A stretch of 64,000 nt of DNA from Onthophagus taurus (GCF_036711975.1 NC_091967.1:10478001-10542000); one strand, 5' to 3'; shown: positions 11,116 to 25,003, counted from the stretch's first letter. Translations and numbers: made by a program. The notes: generated by a model not told the origin, from the letters alone.

Positions 11116-11119
11116 GCCC

Positions 11120-11635
11120 TCGTTTATTAATAAACTTTTATTTTAATTCTGGGAGAGGGGATTGGTACAAATAATTGAAATTATTATACAGATTTATTTA
11201 TTATATTTGTTTCATAAGAAATTTAATGTATTTACACATATAAAAACAATCATAATCGATAGCCTTATATTATGCTAATTTTGAGTAAAAAAAATTAATT
11301 TCCATTATCACAGTACCACTAATTGTCCTGAAATAATGTAACATTCTGAGCAATTGCAGGCCGTGTGCTACTGCTATGTAGCACGGAAGTTATAATATTT
11401 TATATGTTTATATGTACAAAACACCGTTATTATTTTAACATTTCTTTTTCAAATTCATTTTAAACGAGAATTTTAAAATTGTACACATGTGAATCTGTCT
11501 TTTATTAACAATTCAATCGTTCAGTACTATTTCAAGAACAAAAATATTAAATTATACACCTATTTACTAATAGCATAATAATTATAATTATTTCAATCTC
11601 TATCTAAAGGACAAAAACTTTGGTTATAAACCTCT
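11120..11635. other. 3' flank of the GPAM gene, nothing recognised
   Basis: AT-rich, no convincing frame. It must hold the GPAM 3' UTR and poly(A) site. A small GC-richer palindrome (CCGTGTGCTAC / GTAGCACGG) sits near 11370. Confidence 0.35.
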
Positions 11636-14600
11636 TTATTCGCTACTACTGCTCGTCTTAAACTTATTTATCCTATTGTATAACGTGTTTATGCTAGTTG
11701 CGTTGTCTTGACTGTCTTTCAAATAGTATAACCGAAGTCTCTTTTCTGAGTGGCATTCTAAAATATCCCATTTTTGGAAAAGTTTTAATGCATTTTTAAT
11801 AGGGTCTACAGAAACACTTTCAGCTAGAAAAGAAAAATACAAATTTAGAACAATTTCAAAGTTATTAAATTAATCAACGTACGATAAAGTAGTGAACCAT
11901 CCGCTAATTGTTTCTTCATTTCACTCATTATATCCCCAACCAATTCATTTTCAATTAAACTCCTCCCAATTATCTTCTCTAAAGTAAACGCTGTTGTGGC
12001 GTATGCTTCAACCAAAGATCTTAAAACACTTCTAAGATAAATTAAATAATCCGTTGCTTTCTCATTTAATTTATATTCAACAGCTGGACAGTAATCTTCA
12101 TCAGAACTGTCATCGAATTGTTGAGCAATTCGCTTGCTTTTTTGAACATCTTCCGCGTTTTGATTATTCTAAAAGGAATCAAATTTTATTTTATTTTAAG
12201 TTGTTGTTAAAATTTGCTTACATAAATAAATATTTCTTTTCTTATCACCAAATCATCAATACAATCCATAATCATAATCTCTAAACTTTGGCAAGGCTTA
12301 CAGAATAAAAATTCGTACTGCAAAATATCACACAGCTCAATTGCAGCATCAACCAAATCATCTCTATACACCGAACCTCTTGATAAGTCCAGTGAATATA
12401 ACGCGGTTGCAACCACTGATTCGAGTGAATAAACTGTTGTTAAACTATTAGAGTAATACATCAGTTCGATTACGTTTGGTAACATCGCTACTGGCTTAAT
12501 TATTTCTTCGTTATTTAGTCTTTCTTTTCTTATTAAACCTGGTCCAAGTAGTTCAATCTAAAAATAAATTTATTTTACAAATTGAATATTTATTTTATAC
12601 AAAAATTAACTTACAGCATAATTAATTACATCTAAGGAATCGCCTCTAAAACCAAGATCTCGTCTAACCAAAGCAAGATCTACTCTTAACTCATCTACAG
12701 CATCTACTAATTGATCTACAGTAACACCATTTCTAAATCTATTTAATAATAGGAATGCTACAGCATTTGTTGACATCACAGCCATCGATTGAGCACAATC
12801 TATTAAAAAAATATTTTAAGAAATGTTTTTATATTAATTTATTATGCAAGAACGTACCGTATATTACGTGCTTCGATATATTTTCCACTAAAGTTTTATG
12901 TTCATCAGAAACAACATCAGTACCATACAAACTAGTAGTAGAAGGATTTGATTTCAACATTTTGGCAACAGGAGCTTTGGTTGTTCTTCCATTTGAGTTA
13001 AACGTTTTAATTAATTCCTGCAAAGAAAATTTTTCAATTTTAATTTAAATTAAAAAAAAATTTAATTTTTTAACTTACCCTGAGAGAAAATGGTTGATTA
13101 AAATCAACCCGAATCATACCATAATTACTATTTAAAACATGCCAAATTCCCTTGATAGCATTTCCAAACGTTTCCATTTCTTTAGGTTGCCCAAGTTGTT
13201 CTCTAACAAAATTACCATCAACCAGTTTTTCATAATTAACACTAACAGGAACAAGAAGAGCATCTTCAATGATCCCATCGATAAAAGCCTCAACAATTAC
13301 ACTAAGAATTCCATATTTGGGCATGCATGGCTTTCCGGTTCTTGTGCGGCCGCCTTCCAAGAAGAACTCAATGTTATGACCGGCCTTGAGACATTCATTC
13401 ATGTATGTGTGTAAGACAGCTTTGTAAACGTGATCTTTTTGCCCCATTACAGGATCGATACGACGCTTAATGTAAAACGCGCCTAAACCTCTCAAAAGAG
13501 ACCTACAAACAAAATTAAATAAAAAAAATGTAAATGTTAATATAAATTAATTTTTACCCAAAAAATGGTATCCGCAAATTATCTCCTGATGCAACAAGTG
13601 GTGAACGAACGTTATTATTTAATAATATAAATGACATTAAAATGTAATCCAAATGGGATCGGTGTAGTGGTAAAAAGATTAAAGGCAAATTCGTTTTTCC
13701 CGCTTTTTGTAACATTTCTATATGGCCAGGATGGACGACGATTGATGACACAAAACATGGAAGAAGTTTGCATAATAACCATGACGTAAATCTGAAATTA
13801 ACAAAAAAATTAAATTAAATTAAATGTAAAAAAAATTAATTACAAATTAAAAAATAATTTATTTTTAATTATGGATAATTAACTTACCTAATCTAAGTCA
13901 ATAAGTCAGACATAAATAAATAAAACCAATTAAAAATAAAAAAAATTAATAAAATTTAAATTAATTACCTTAATAAAAAGTCTGATAAAGTTGATCTCAT
14001 ATCATGTAAAATCCTCTTAGCTCTTTTCTCATTGTTTGTAACTAGCTGCGCGTAAAAATCAGAATCGTCACTGTTTGAATCTTTATACTGTTGAACGGCG
14101 GTTTTTTCAACAGCATACTTAACACGTTCATTGCCCAAAACCAACCCGGCGCACTGAGGATAATCGAATTTTTTCAGTTCATAATTTTGGGCGAGATGCT
14201 TAAAAGTGCGTTGTAAAAATCCATATCTTGATGCTTTCGGGTTATAATCAAGAATGTTTTTCAATGCGAAATTCTCCGCCGACTGGTTAACGAGTGAGTC
14301 CTGTAACATAAACGAAAGGTGTAATAAACGATTTTCTGAGAGATTCGAGAGCTTTATTAAAATGAAACGATAAATAAAGTTTACCCTATGGTTCGCGTCA
14401 TAAAAACCGCGCCACGCCATTTTGGGCGACTGAGAGGTAAAAATAATGTTAGTTGTTTGTAAAGGAGCGAGGATTGCGACTCGGTTATCGTCTAAAAATA
14501 CATCAACGCTCTATCATTCTACTGAGCTTAAGCTTAATGGATGGTTATAATTTGTTAAAGTAATAAAAAAAATGTAATTTTAAGTGATTTCTTTAGTTTT

Positions 14601-17600
14601 ATTTTTAAAGCTCAATGGTTACTTAGAAATGCACAATTTTTATAAGGCTTCACAATCAAATAAAATGTAAATGAATTTTTTTTACTTACTCTGCTAGATG
14701 GGGTACACCCATAACAACTCAATCCCATCATTGGGCGTCTTTTTGGAACGACAACAGGAGGAGCATTTTCCTTGATTTCAAATATATGATTATTCCTAGC
14801 CTGAAATCAATAATACAACATAAAACACAAAGGAAATTGTTAAATTTTATATAACAAAACACGGCATCATTAAAACTACATTAGCCAACAAAAACATTTA
14901 AAAAATTCATAAAATCAAGATCTCATAATGCTCCACAGGAAATGATGGTAAACAGTAAACGATCTCAATTGTCCAACAGGAAATAAATAGTTACACATTA
15001 CTTCAGGTCGCCAGATACAAAAGTGAATATGTAATCTGATGACGCCCGCATATTGTGGTCGAAATTATTCGAAGTATGCTCCAGTTAACATGATTACTCT
15101 CACCGATTAAATATTTTTTATAAGAACGAAATAAATTACCGCGTCAAAAAAATGTCGTCATAAATTACGTTAATTAATCCATTGTAAATGAGATAAGGTA
15201 ATTAAGTAATTCCACTTCTGATTAAGTAGGTATCACGATTGAAAAATTGGGTTATACATGTTGTTAACCTATACTCTGGGTGATAAATATAACTAAAGTA
15301 ATTTAATTGATGGCAATAATTGTTGAAGATTTTTACTGTTTGTAAAATACTTTTAATTGAAATAAGTCAAGAAGAATAAGATTTACCTTTCACAAAACTC
15401 ACATATAAAGACATGATTAACGTTTTGTTAACGGAGTTTTAAGCCATTTTATATATTATAAAAAATATGTAGAAGTTATATCTAGGATTATCTATTAATC
15501 TATCTATAACCTATCTAAACAGGTTCACAAAGGGTCCTTCAAATAAACAATTTGTTCATCTTTAAAAATAATCGAGGTATGAATATAAATAAAACTTTAT
15601 CTTGGGGAAAAATTCTTTAAAATAAGTATATAAACACGGTAGGATTCTCTCTAAAAATAACGGAGATAATACTATTTTTAATATATTGTTTTCATGTTAA
15701 CAACAGGAAATCAATAAATTAAAAAAAAACATATTGTGACTGTATTGAAGTATTTTTTAATCATCGAAGAGTACCAAGAAATATAAAAAGCTATGTGGTA
15801 TTAATCAAAGTGGTTCTAAACGCCATGAAATATCTCGAATGACTTAAACAAAACTTATTCTATTTATGCTTCCAAGGACTCCTATGCCTCAAAGCTGCCC
15901 TCCAATTCTTTACTTCAAGCAACTTCATAGAATTCCTTTTTATGTTATCTTGCCATCGCGTTCGAAATCTTCATCTTAGCCGGTTATGGCCAGTTGACCT
16001 GTCATTACTCTTTTAGGAACCTTGTCCAACCCACTGAAGTCTTCAAGACCAACAATTCTCCTTAATACCCTCTGTTCAAATACTGCTAACATTTCTTCTA
16101 ATTTCTTTGTGAGCGTCCACGCTTCACATCCGTAGGTAACATATGTTTGTATGTAATCTTGATATTTCTTTGAATAAGCGATGACCTTAGAACTGCATTA
16201 GATACATAAAATGTTTTTGCACCTGTGTGGTGTAATTTATTATGCTTCACAGATAGGTAAATGTTATTGCGGATTAAAATGTTTCTAATCGATTGGAAAC
16301 AATAATTCTAATCTATTAGTAATCTGCACGAAGTAGTGTAATCTGATAAAATGTGATAGACCTCTCACATTTTTGTCATTTCTAGTTTGATTGGACCACT
16401 TTATCAACACTTTATATTGCATCAATTATACACACACAAATAATACACTCTCACATTTTCAGTCGATACTCTCCGTAATCTTGTATCCCGACCAGGATCG
16501 ACGCAATGCAACATAAATTTAACACTCTTCTCCGCCCAAACAACCATGACAAGCGATACAAAACCATACAACCACCGCCGATCCCCGGGCATCCTCATCG
16601 TCACGAGCCACGAAATTGTACCACGGCAAAAACTTATGAATAACAACAAAATTAAAAACATCCTTTCACTATTTTTTGACAGCGTTTCGAAGTATCAGCG
16701 AATAGAAAAATTATTACTGTGCGTTAAGATGTTTCTAATCAATTGGAAACACACAACAATTCTAATCAATTAGTAACCTGAAGATATTAACCTTCTGGTT
16801 CTGTTAACTCTTACATTTCTGCTTTGATTTAGACTAGAAGTAGCAATAAAGCTGCAATTACTAGTTCTCGCAGTTTAGGTTAAATTGAATGTATTGAAAG
16901 CGGCATTGGCAGTTTCTGTTTCTGCATTCCAATCTGGATTGAATTGATTGGAAGTTGTAATATATTAACCCCGTTGCCCCTTTCTGATTGTAACATCCAT
17001 TCTACTTTCAGCATTTCTGATTAGATTACATCAATAAAATTGAAAGAGATATGATCAACTCGATTGTCATCTTCTGGTTCTAGCACTTATTTGATTTGTG
17101 ACATTTGTAATTAGACTAGTTCAAATTACAGTTATAATGTGTCAGTTAGGTTGGCTACTTTTCGGTTCTGGTATCTACTTGATTTCTGGCATTTCGAGCA
17201 AGCAAAAATGAAAGTTCTGATAAGATTACATCATTTCATTATCGACATGCCCTTTCAGTTTTTAAATTATTTTCTGAGTTTTGCTTCAAACAGATTTCTA
17301 GCATTTTAATAAATACCTTTTGCTTCTGGTATTTCAGGCTGTTATCTCCTGTATTCTGGTATCCATTCGATTTCTGCCATTTCTGTTTGGATTATTTCAT
17401 TATGAAGTGTATTGAGTTAACTGAACTATTATCTACAGGTTTTGATATTCTAGATATTATTAGATCAATTGGAAATGGAGTTAATCGACTAGGTTCGTAT
17501 ATTCATCTCTGGAATCTATTCGACTTCTGGCATATCTCGTTAGGTGAATATCTAGATTACCATCTCTTTGGTTTTAGTATTTCGAAATTACTTTGATCGG

Positions 17601-18989
17601 TTTTTACATTTTACTTCCAACATCCATCTGAACTTTTCCTTTTTAAAAGTTTCAGGGTTTCGTATCAACTCAATTTCAGCTTTCGCATTGATTGGAAGGG
17701 AATCAAAACAAATCCAATGTTTTTTAAAAATGTTTCAAAGGAATAGAAAAAAATATAATTCGGGTATTTTTTTTATGGCAGAATATTTGACAAGAACAAA
17801 ACGAGGTAAAAATAGTTCAAAAAGATATTTAAAAACTTTGACTAATAATAGAATGTAAAAATACAAAGGTGATTTTTATGAATCATAATGATTCAAAAGT
17901 AACTCAGAGACACTTATCAACGATGACAGAATTAAAAACAAATCTATTTTGTGCAATAAAGACAAAGAATAAAGGAATTGGTGTAACAAAGTAATATGAT
18001 TCTAAAAAGGAAATTCTAAAAAAAATTCTTTCAGAATAAACGATATAAACATTTCAACTGAAATTTTTTTTTCTTTTATAATATATCTAAGGAATAAGAT
18101 AATTATCAATCTAATTGTATTTTTATGCGGCACATTACATTTGCAACTACTTATGTTTATATCTCCAAAATACTGTAATCAAAATAGCAAAGTCATTGCT
18201 GATGTAACAAATATATTAAAGAAGGAACAGAGGAAAGTTTATATTAAAATTGATAAAAATCAATTTTGAAAGTTTAGATAAAGGCATGTGGATACGGTGT
18301 GATAAAAAAATTATTATATTTTATTAGATAACCCGAAGTCAGGAGTAACCTTTTGTATCCCAACATCTTCAGAGATAATTTTGTGACACATATCTATTTG
18401 GAATGAACTTCAAAAGACATTGATAAAATAATTTTAAAAAATATAGGTCAAAAAAATCTCTTTCTTCACATTTAAACTATTGATGTAGTTTTATATTATT
18501 TATAAGATGTGCAATAAAAAAGATGTAAATAAAAATATGTAAAAGATAATATAAAAACAACACCAAAACGTGCAAATCTAATTCTAAAAATAAAGCAATA
18601 AATCATAATTTGAAGTTGATTACAAAATCTCTCAAAATTCAAAATTGTTCACAAACCTTTTGTTCAGCTTCTTTAGTAAGCTTTCTTCTATTTTTTTGTT
18701 CGGAAGAAAACCGTTTCAAGTTGCTCATCGTTGCCAAGGAATCATTTTGGTGACTTTCTCGGGGAGAAAACTTGTTGAAGACATCAAACATACGATTAGT
18801 TACAATATCAACCATTTTGTTAATTCTGAAACAAAAGAAAATTATTGAAGATAACTTCAAATTCATATAACCAAAATTATACAAAGATAAATTAAATTAA
18901 ACCTACGTTTTTAAAGCAATAACAAAATAAGTTAAGTACAAAGCCACTGTGAGTTGAAAAGATCCATAAATAGTAAACAAAATCGACAT
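11636..18989 (-). CDS. mino: Mitochondrial glycerol-3-phosphate acyltransferase (GPAM / minotaur)
   Basis: Twelve exons join in frame: 18907-18989 (first exon b), 18657-18825, 14690-14800, 14385-14429, 13969-14300, 13558-13791, 13079-13502, 12858-13017, 12615-12799, 12222-12557, 11883-12168, 11636-11823. This gives 850 residues, or 819 from the internal ATG at 18815; human GPAM has 828. It would transfer an acyl chain to sn-1 of glycerol-3-phosphate at the outer mitochondrial membrane, the first step of glycerolipid synthesis. Counting from the internal ATG, motif I HRSHLD is at about 259-264, GAFYIKRR at about 301-308, FLEGGRTRTG at about 341-350 and VPVSVNYEKL follows; the RRPMMGLSCYGCTPS block matches the GPAM N-terminus. 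It is the GPAM type, not GNPAT (HRSHLD rather than HRSYID). Intron 14301-14384 is 84 bp without stops, so retention would add 28 residues in frame. Confidence 0.93.
14801..15860. other. GPAM intron 2, left part, no feature
   Basis: Intronic AT-rich sequence between exon 3 (14690-14800) and the non-LTR fragment. Nothing recognised. Confidence 0.4.
15865..16205 (-). pseudogene. Non-LTR retrotransposon 3' fragment (RT C-terminus) in GPAM intron
   Basis: The minus strand reads QTYVTYGCEAWTLTKKLEEM, then FEQRVLRRIVGLEDF, and near the end VKNWRAALRHRSPWK. This is the typical C-terminal stretch of Jockey/R1/CR1-like reverse transcriptases (YG.EAWTL....VFE.RVLRRI ... WR..A.DR..W). Stops and frameshifts lie between the blocks and the RT core is absent, so this is a dead 5'-truncated copy. 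Confidence 0.75.
16278..16780. repeat. Pair of direct repeats flanking a GC-richer segment
   Basis: The sequence around ATGTTTCTAATCGATTGGAA at 16281 recurs as ATGTTTCTAATCAATTGGAA at 16730, each followed by an AATTCTAATCwATTAGTAA block. Between the copies, 16430-16620 is GC-richer than the surrounding intron. It could be an insertion into a tandem repeat or a remnant first exon; no domain seen. Confidence 0.5.
16785..17610. repeat. Strongly diverged tandem-like repeat zone
   Basis: Variants of TTCTGGTATCTATTYGATTT followed by CTGGCATTTCTG and, often, TTAGATTACATCA recur near 16796, 16982, 17071, 17161, 17350 and 17507. Spacing is irregular (about 90-190 bp). It looks like an old degraded satellite or low-complexity expansion. 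The plus-strand open frames here (17387-17858) follow the repeat and show no domain. Confidence 0.45.
17860..18640. other. GPAM intron 2, right part, no feature
   Basis: AT-rich intronic sequence up to the donor of exon 2. Nothing recognised. Confidence 0.4.
18907..18989 (-). CDS. mino: GPAM alternative first coding exon b (hydrophobic N-terminus)
   Basis: ATG at 18989 begins MSILFTIYGSFQLTVALYLT and stays hydrophobic to the donor AAC|GTAGGT at 18906. The exon ends in phase 2. It joins exon 2 (acceptor TTTCAG, exon from 18825) to read on through INK into the internal start MVDIV. The 81-bp intron removes the in-frame TAG. The leader upstream, with a GC-richer patch near 19030-19060, could be the promoter of this transcript. 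Confidence 0.6.
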
Positions 18990-19089
18990 TTTTGAAAGTT
19001 TTATTCACACAAAAAGAAAACGAGTTTTAGAGAACACAAAAGAACCGTACACTTTCGCGATCACATTTACATTAGTTATTAAGTTTGAA

Positions 19090-22000
19090 ATGTTTTGAAC
19101 CGAATAAGCCGAATATTAAATATCCGATAAACTTCATTGAGATAAGTGATAAATAACAAAAGGAAATGAAATTGTAGAACTTATTTGTTCGAGTTCGGTT
19201 CGCACTCGGTTCTTAACACTTTACAGATAGTGAACGTTTCGACCAATGTGTGTAATGATATCGTAATAACGTTTCGTTGATATCGTTTGTGCATAATGCG
19301 CAAGACTCAAGAAGAAATTTTCCTAGATGTTAATTATTATTTGCGCTCTCTCGATAAGTCAAAGGGTACACGATCTTGTAATTTTTCGATAATAAAGTCA
19401 TATCTAATACGGTCGATATATTGTGGTGGTTACAGCAAAACTAAAATAATAATCTATTTATATCTTTACCACGTTATCAGTCTTTTTTGGACGATTAAAA
19501 CCAATCGAAAAATTTCCGATAATAAATCGATATCAAATATATTTAAAAAAAAAATTTAATCTTAAAACATTTTTCTATAATGTGTGTTCAAGAACTTGAA
19601 CTATTTCCACGGTTATTTCTCACAGGATGATCAGAATAATTCACTTCAGAAGAACGCATTCAAAATCGTTCTCATAGTTTGGTTAAAAAGTTAAATATGT
19701 TTTAATTTATTAATAATGAATTGGTTAATAATAATTTCTTAATTACATCACTTTTAAAACCTAACTATATAATTACTTGAGTAGTCACTTAAAAATACAT
19801 GTCACGGTCATCGTAACGTTTAAAGATATTTTAGTTTCAAATACTTTGCGTTTAAAAATTTCTCTTTTTTAATAAAAATAAGTTTATCATAACGTAAAAA
19901 CTTAAATAATAACTGTGCTTTTCACACGGTGTTTAAAAAATCTTGCACAAATGAACAATTCAATCGCCTATTTTTATTGGAATTTATATAGCTTGTCGTA
20001 TATCACCAGTTATTACCCAATATGACCTTTAGAGGACAGAAATTTCGACGCAAAACGAAACACAATAATAAAAAAAAACTAGTAACCAAAGTATGTGTGC
20101 GTGTTTAAAACAACAACGAATTTATAAAGGACGACCGTCTAGATGAATAATAATCACGTCCATCGGAACGGGTCAGGGATCAACTTGGTGAACACGTGAT
20201 TGCTTCGAAATTTTTACGTTATTATCAATACCAACTTTAATCTTTACTATTTGAATTTAGTTAAATACATGACCTTAATACGTGATTAATTATTTCGAGA
20301 TTTTATTCTGATCAGATAATGTTTTTAAGATTGCAAGTAAAATTTTATTCAAATTGACAACTGCTTACTCGACTAAATAGTGAAAGTGTATCGCTTTTAT
20401 TTCACTAAGGAAAACGTTGCAATACCGCACGAGCTGCATTACAAGTTATAATATAAGAACTGAATATCATTTAAAGAGATATTTCAACCAACAAATTCCT
20501 TAAAATGTCATAGACGTCAAAGGAATAGTTCCTATGAAATCATTGCCAAGTCAAAAGCTTTATTTAGAAAGATACAACGTAACCGTAGTAGTACAAGAAA
20601 AAAATTAATTCAAAAAAAACCACAACGTAAAGTTATTATTATAGATGTAAGAATTCAATGAATGAAGTGTGATATAAAAAGAATTTATAGAATTCTTACA
20701 ATTGATTATTAACAATGAAATTACGTTTCCGTGAAATTGTATCTTGTTTACATACGCGATTATTGGAGATTAATAGGCAAATCATTTTCAAGGAATAGTT
20801 GAATAATAATTAACCGGAAAAGTTCAAGATTGTAACTTAAAACTATCGAATGAATTCAAATAATAACAATTTTATCGTACATTCCAAAATTGTGCATCAC
20901 ATATCTTAATAAGTATTGTTTATAATCAATTTTTAGTAATTAAAACTTTTTTAATGGGAAAATATTCGCATGTATAGTAAATATTTACAATTTAAACGTA
21001 TTTATGCTTAACGTATACGGCTCACTTCCGTTGGTTAAAATAAATGTTGAATAAATACAGAAATTTTTACCGAAAACTGTTTTTAATTAACACAAACGTA
21101 GGAGTAGGATCTGATGAGCAATTAACAAACCCATCGGGAACCACTCGATGGTGACTGAGAATTAAAAATTAAATAAGTGGAAGTCTATTAATACTCGTTC
21201 TATTACGTTTGGGTATCAACTCCGCTATATTAACAACGGTTGTATTCGGATGATCAGTTTGGCAGGAACGGGTCAATAAAAGTAATTATAGAGTATTGAT
21301 TTCTAATAAGTATAGCACAAAAAGGATTTTGCATAAAAACAAATAACAACAAATTAACAGTGACGACAACATACAATTGAATGTAAAAAATCGATCCATT
21401 GCATTAACTATCAACTATAATATACAGAAAAAATAAAATAAATTATTGCAAGAAAAGCAAACACCGAAATTAACTCTAAAATTTGATGAAACTGCAATTA
21501 CTATCCAACATCATAGGATGAAACAGAAAGCAATCAGATAAACAAAACTTAAGAAGAAGACAATTTATTTAAGACAAACAGCAAACAAATATAATCACTA
21601 ATCACAATGCAGTTATGAACCTTAGAAAATCGCTAAATTGAAAAGAATGGACACTTACAATTAGGTATGGTAATGACATGAGCACTTATTTAGTTTGTAA
21701 GATATGTTATATGAAACAACTAAGAAAAATTGAAAATATGAGATAAGTTAGGAATAATTATATCAAGAACGCCAAATCAAAAACAAAATAGAAAACTAGT
21801 ATTAATAGATGTAAGAATTTCTCCTTGAGGTGTCGCCTAATAAAATTTATTTTATTCTTTGTAAGCCTAGACTTTATTCTCCACATTAATCTTGCATGAT
21901 ACTCTACGTGTTAATAGCCTCAATAGTCACAATATTAAGGATTTAAAGAGGTTCAAAAAAAATCCGACAGATAATCGTAATCAACACCATCATGCGGTTG

Positions 22001-22640
22001 GCAATACCAAAAAGTTTTTGTATTGGCACTATAATATTTGTTTTATAACTCTTAATTCAACTTAAAGACACTCGGTCTAACAACAACACAGTACGGTAGC
22101 GACTAACCTAAGAGATCTTATCATTTAGCCAATATGTAAGAATGTCTCATTTTGCGTTTTCTAATAAACAAATCTCCGTGTTTATTAAAGAGGTCAAAAT
22201 AAGTACAAAAGCTATCGTTAGTCTAAGGAATTTATAGATTGTGATAAGAAATAAGTGAGAACAAAAAGAAAGAACTTATAAAAAACTTCTAACTAAAATA
22301 AAAGGTTTAGTTAAAAATTAATTACAAGGACCGAAATATATGAAATCCCTTTTAGCTACTATAGAGATATTCCCCATATTTCTGTTTGGCATGGTAATGT
22401 AATAAAATGATTAATATATTTTTATCAATGTGCGAAGTATATTAAAGAAAGAATGTGTGAAAACCAACTCTGCACATTGTAATAAACAAGCGTTGTCAAG
22501 TTTACCTCGGCCACATTCAGTCGCAAGAAGATCATATTATTGCAAAATCATTTACTAAATTCGTGGTTTTACGATGACTTATATAACAAACAGAGCTAAG
22601 AAATCATATAATGGATACTTTTTAATCTTTGAGGCTCTAT
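19090..22640. other. Large GPAM intron 1 (if exon a is used), no gene seen
   Basis: About 3.5 kb of AT-rich DNA. Short open frames (e.g. 19287-19559) lack domains and splice context. No inverted or tandem repeat of note was seen. Confidence 0.4.
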
Positions 22641-22643
22641 CTA

Positions 22644-22786
22644 CAGCGTGTTAATTAATTATCGTACCCGACGTCATCATTATAAGTATGCAACCAATAT
22701 CACAGTATTCGTATTGCAATACCAGTACTGTGATATTGGTTGCATCTTGCAATGATGACGTCGGGTACAATAATTAATTAACACTG
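22644..22786. mobile_element. 143-bp Tc1/mariner-type hairpin MITE
   Basis: Two arms of about 60 bp (22648-22707 and 22726-22784) pair almost fully, with only a few mismatches and a 1-nt length difference. The ends read CAGCGTGTTAATTAATTATC and, on the other strand, CAGTGTTAATTAATTATTG, each next to a TA dinucleotide (22642-22643 and 22787-22788). CAGTG ends with TA duplication fit the Tc1/mariner superfamily. Each arm holds TACCCGACGTCATCATT. It has no coding capacity. Confidence 0.8.
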
Positions 22787-22789
22787 TAT

Positions 22790-25000
22790 TTGGAAATTGA
22801 GTTTAACGAAATTAGTTTCTTATTGGCATAAGCTAAAGCTAGAAATTGGAAAGCGCTATCACAGCTAGAACTTAAAGCAAAGATCAAGAGGATTACACCT
22901 TGCACAAGTAAAGCGCAAGAAAAGAAACTCATTTCAATTTGGCAATGAACGAGATAAGAATGAAAAAAATCGTTTCATTAAATTATGTTTGGTACCTTAG
23001 ATTTGGATTTTGAATAGTCGGCAATTTTGTAATAGACTTCGGACAAAATCCAGGTATGAAGAAATAGGAGGTTCTTATCATTAATTGAAGACGAAAAGTG
23101 GAGGTAAAGAAACGAAATTAAAGATAGAATGGGATAAAGATACTAATAACAACGAACGGAACTACAAAACAGAAGTGAATTATGACTACTATTACAAACA
23201 AAAGAAGTGGTTGACACCTCATAAAATGAGTGAATAATATTATTAACTGTAAAATCTTGTCGTTGCTGGTCGAAAATTTTATTAATTTATTCAAAAATGT
23301 AGAAAATGTAACATGCAAGGAATGTTATCTAAAACATGTCCTGTTCGAAGTGTGTATCATAGTAGTTTAAAAAAAGCTAAAGAATTGGGTTGACATATCA
23401 GAAAATAAAATGGCCTAAAAGTTCATAGTTTTGACAACCTACACTATTAATATATACACAATTATAACTAACTCGAAAATAACTCCTTAAAAATATATTT
23501 ATAAACAAATATAGGCAATAACAGATCATGCATTATAAGCACAGCTACGAAGATCGAACGACTTCTACAATGATAAATAAAAAGAAATAAACATGACAAC
23601 GTTGTATATAAAGAAATCTCTGTACTATCAGTGTACTTTATTTATCATTTGTAATGATAAATAAATCGAAACTATAATTAAATTAGGATAAATATTATTT
23701 ATACTCTTTTACTGTTAATCAACTTAAATAAGAAAGTTAATACGCCAACCTAAATGTTTCAGGGTAACTAAAAATAGCTAATAGTTTATAGTCAAGGATC
23801 CAATATACACAACCCATTTATTAGTATCCCGTGTTCGTAATTCTTCGCTATATTGGAACAAAAATATGACTAAATATTTCAATTTCACAAATTAATATTA
23901 TCGATAATGTAAATATTTACAATCAACACTAACATTTTATTTGAAATATTGGACTATGTAGAGATACGGAAACCTTATAGGATCCGACCGGAAAATTGTA
24001 ATTCGTGCTTATAATAATTTTTCATGACACTGACATTGAATCTTTAATGTTCAATAGCCTTTCTAGTACAATGACCTCTCTGTACCATTTTTAAACCTAG
24101 TGAAGGTAGATTCTTAAATAAATTTTGGTTCAATTCACTAATTATTAAAAAAAATACCTGTATTAAATTTTATTAATAATAAATTTAATAATATTTATTA
24201 ATTAGTCAATTTATTAATGATTCAACAAAAAATTTAGCGCATTTCGTTGATATCAAGGAAGCAGATAAAAATGTCACGTCATACAACACATTGCTTAAAT
24301 TCCTTTTATATGATTACCGTTTTGGCTGTACATATGGCAGGTAAATTATTTATTTTACATCAAGTACACATGCACCGAACCGTTTGCGTTTCAATTTTTT
24401 ACGTTCTACAATCCATTGCGATAATGGAAGAGATCCATTTAGACAACGCCGAGAAATGTTCTATGTAGTTATTCAATAAGCACAACAATTGTTAAGTGGA
24501 AACTTAAAGATAAAGCTGGTTACGTTTAATGGTGGTAACAATTTGGATTTAAGCCAAAAACTTTCATATTATAAATGAATTAAATGTAGAACAACGTTCT
24601 CTTAGCTAAAAAAATGTTCTTTTTATTCGGACAAGTAGTAAATTATGAGGGAATAAAAAAATAATATGTTATGGAACAAGTTTTTTGTTAATTACTTAAA
24701 AATTAAAAAAAAAATTGTTTTGTTGAAATTCACATAAGTGACTACTTTACTATTTTTAAATGTGCCATATCACAACTTTTCTGTTAACATTCTAACGTAT
24801 AAATAAATGGAGTTAAAAGAAGGGTGGTTTTAAAAATACATCCCCAAGAATCAGGTTTTAGTTTACATTTAAAACTATTCATAGACTTATATAAAACAGC
24901 TTATTTTTAAAAACACAAAATTAGACACAAAGGAATGTTTCATCCCTTTCCTTGTTAAAATTCTCACAAAATACAAAATAAATTAAATAACTAAAAAACA
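22790..25000. other. Intron 1 continued, no gene seen
   Basis: AT-rich; a short plus-strand frame at 24247-24468 has no domain or supporting splice sites. Nothing else stands out. Confidence 0.4.
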
Positions 25001-25003
25001 AAC

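Noticed and set aside
12755-13414. Plus-strand frames across the GPAM exons
   Set aside because: Antisense shadows of well-supported GPAM exons.
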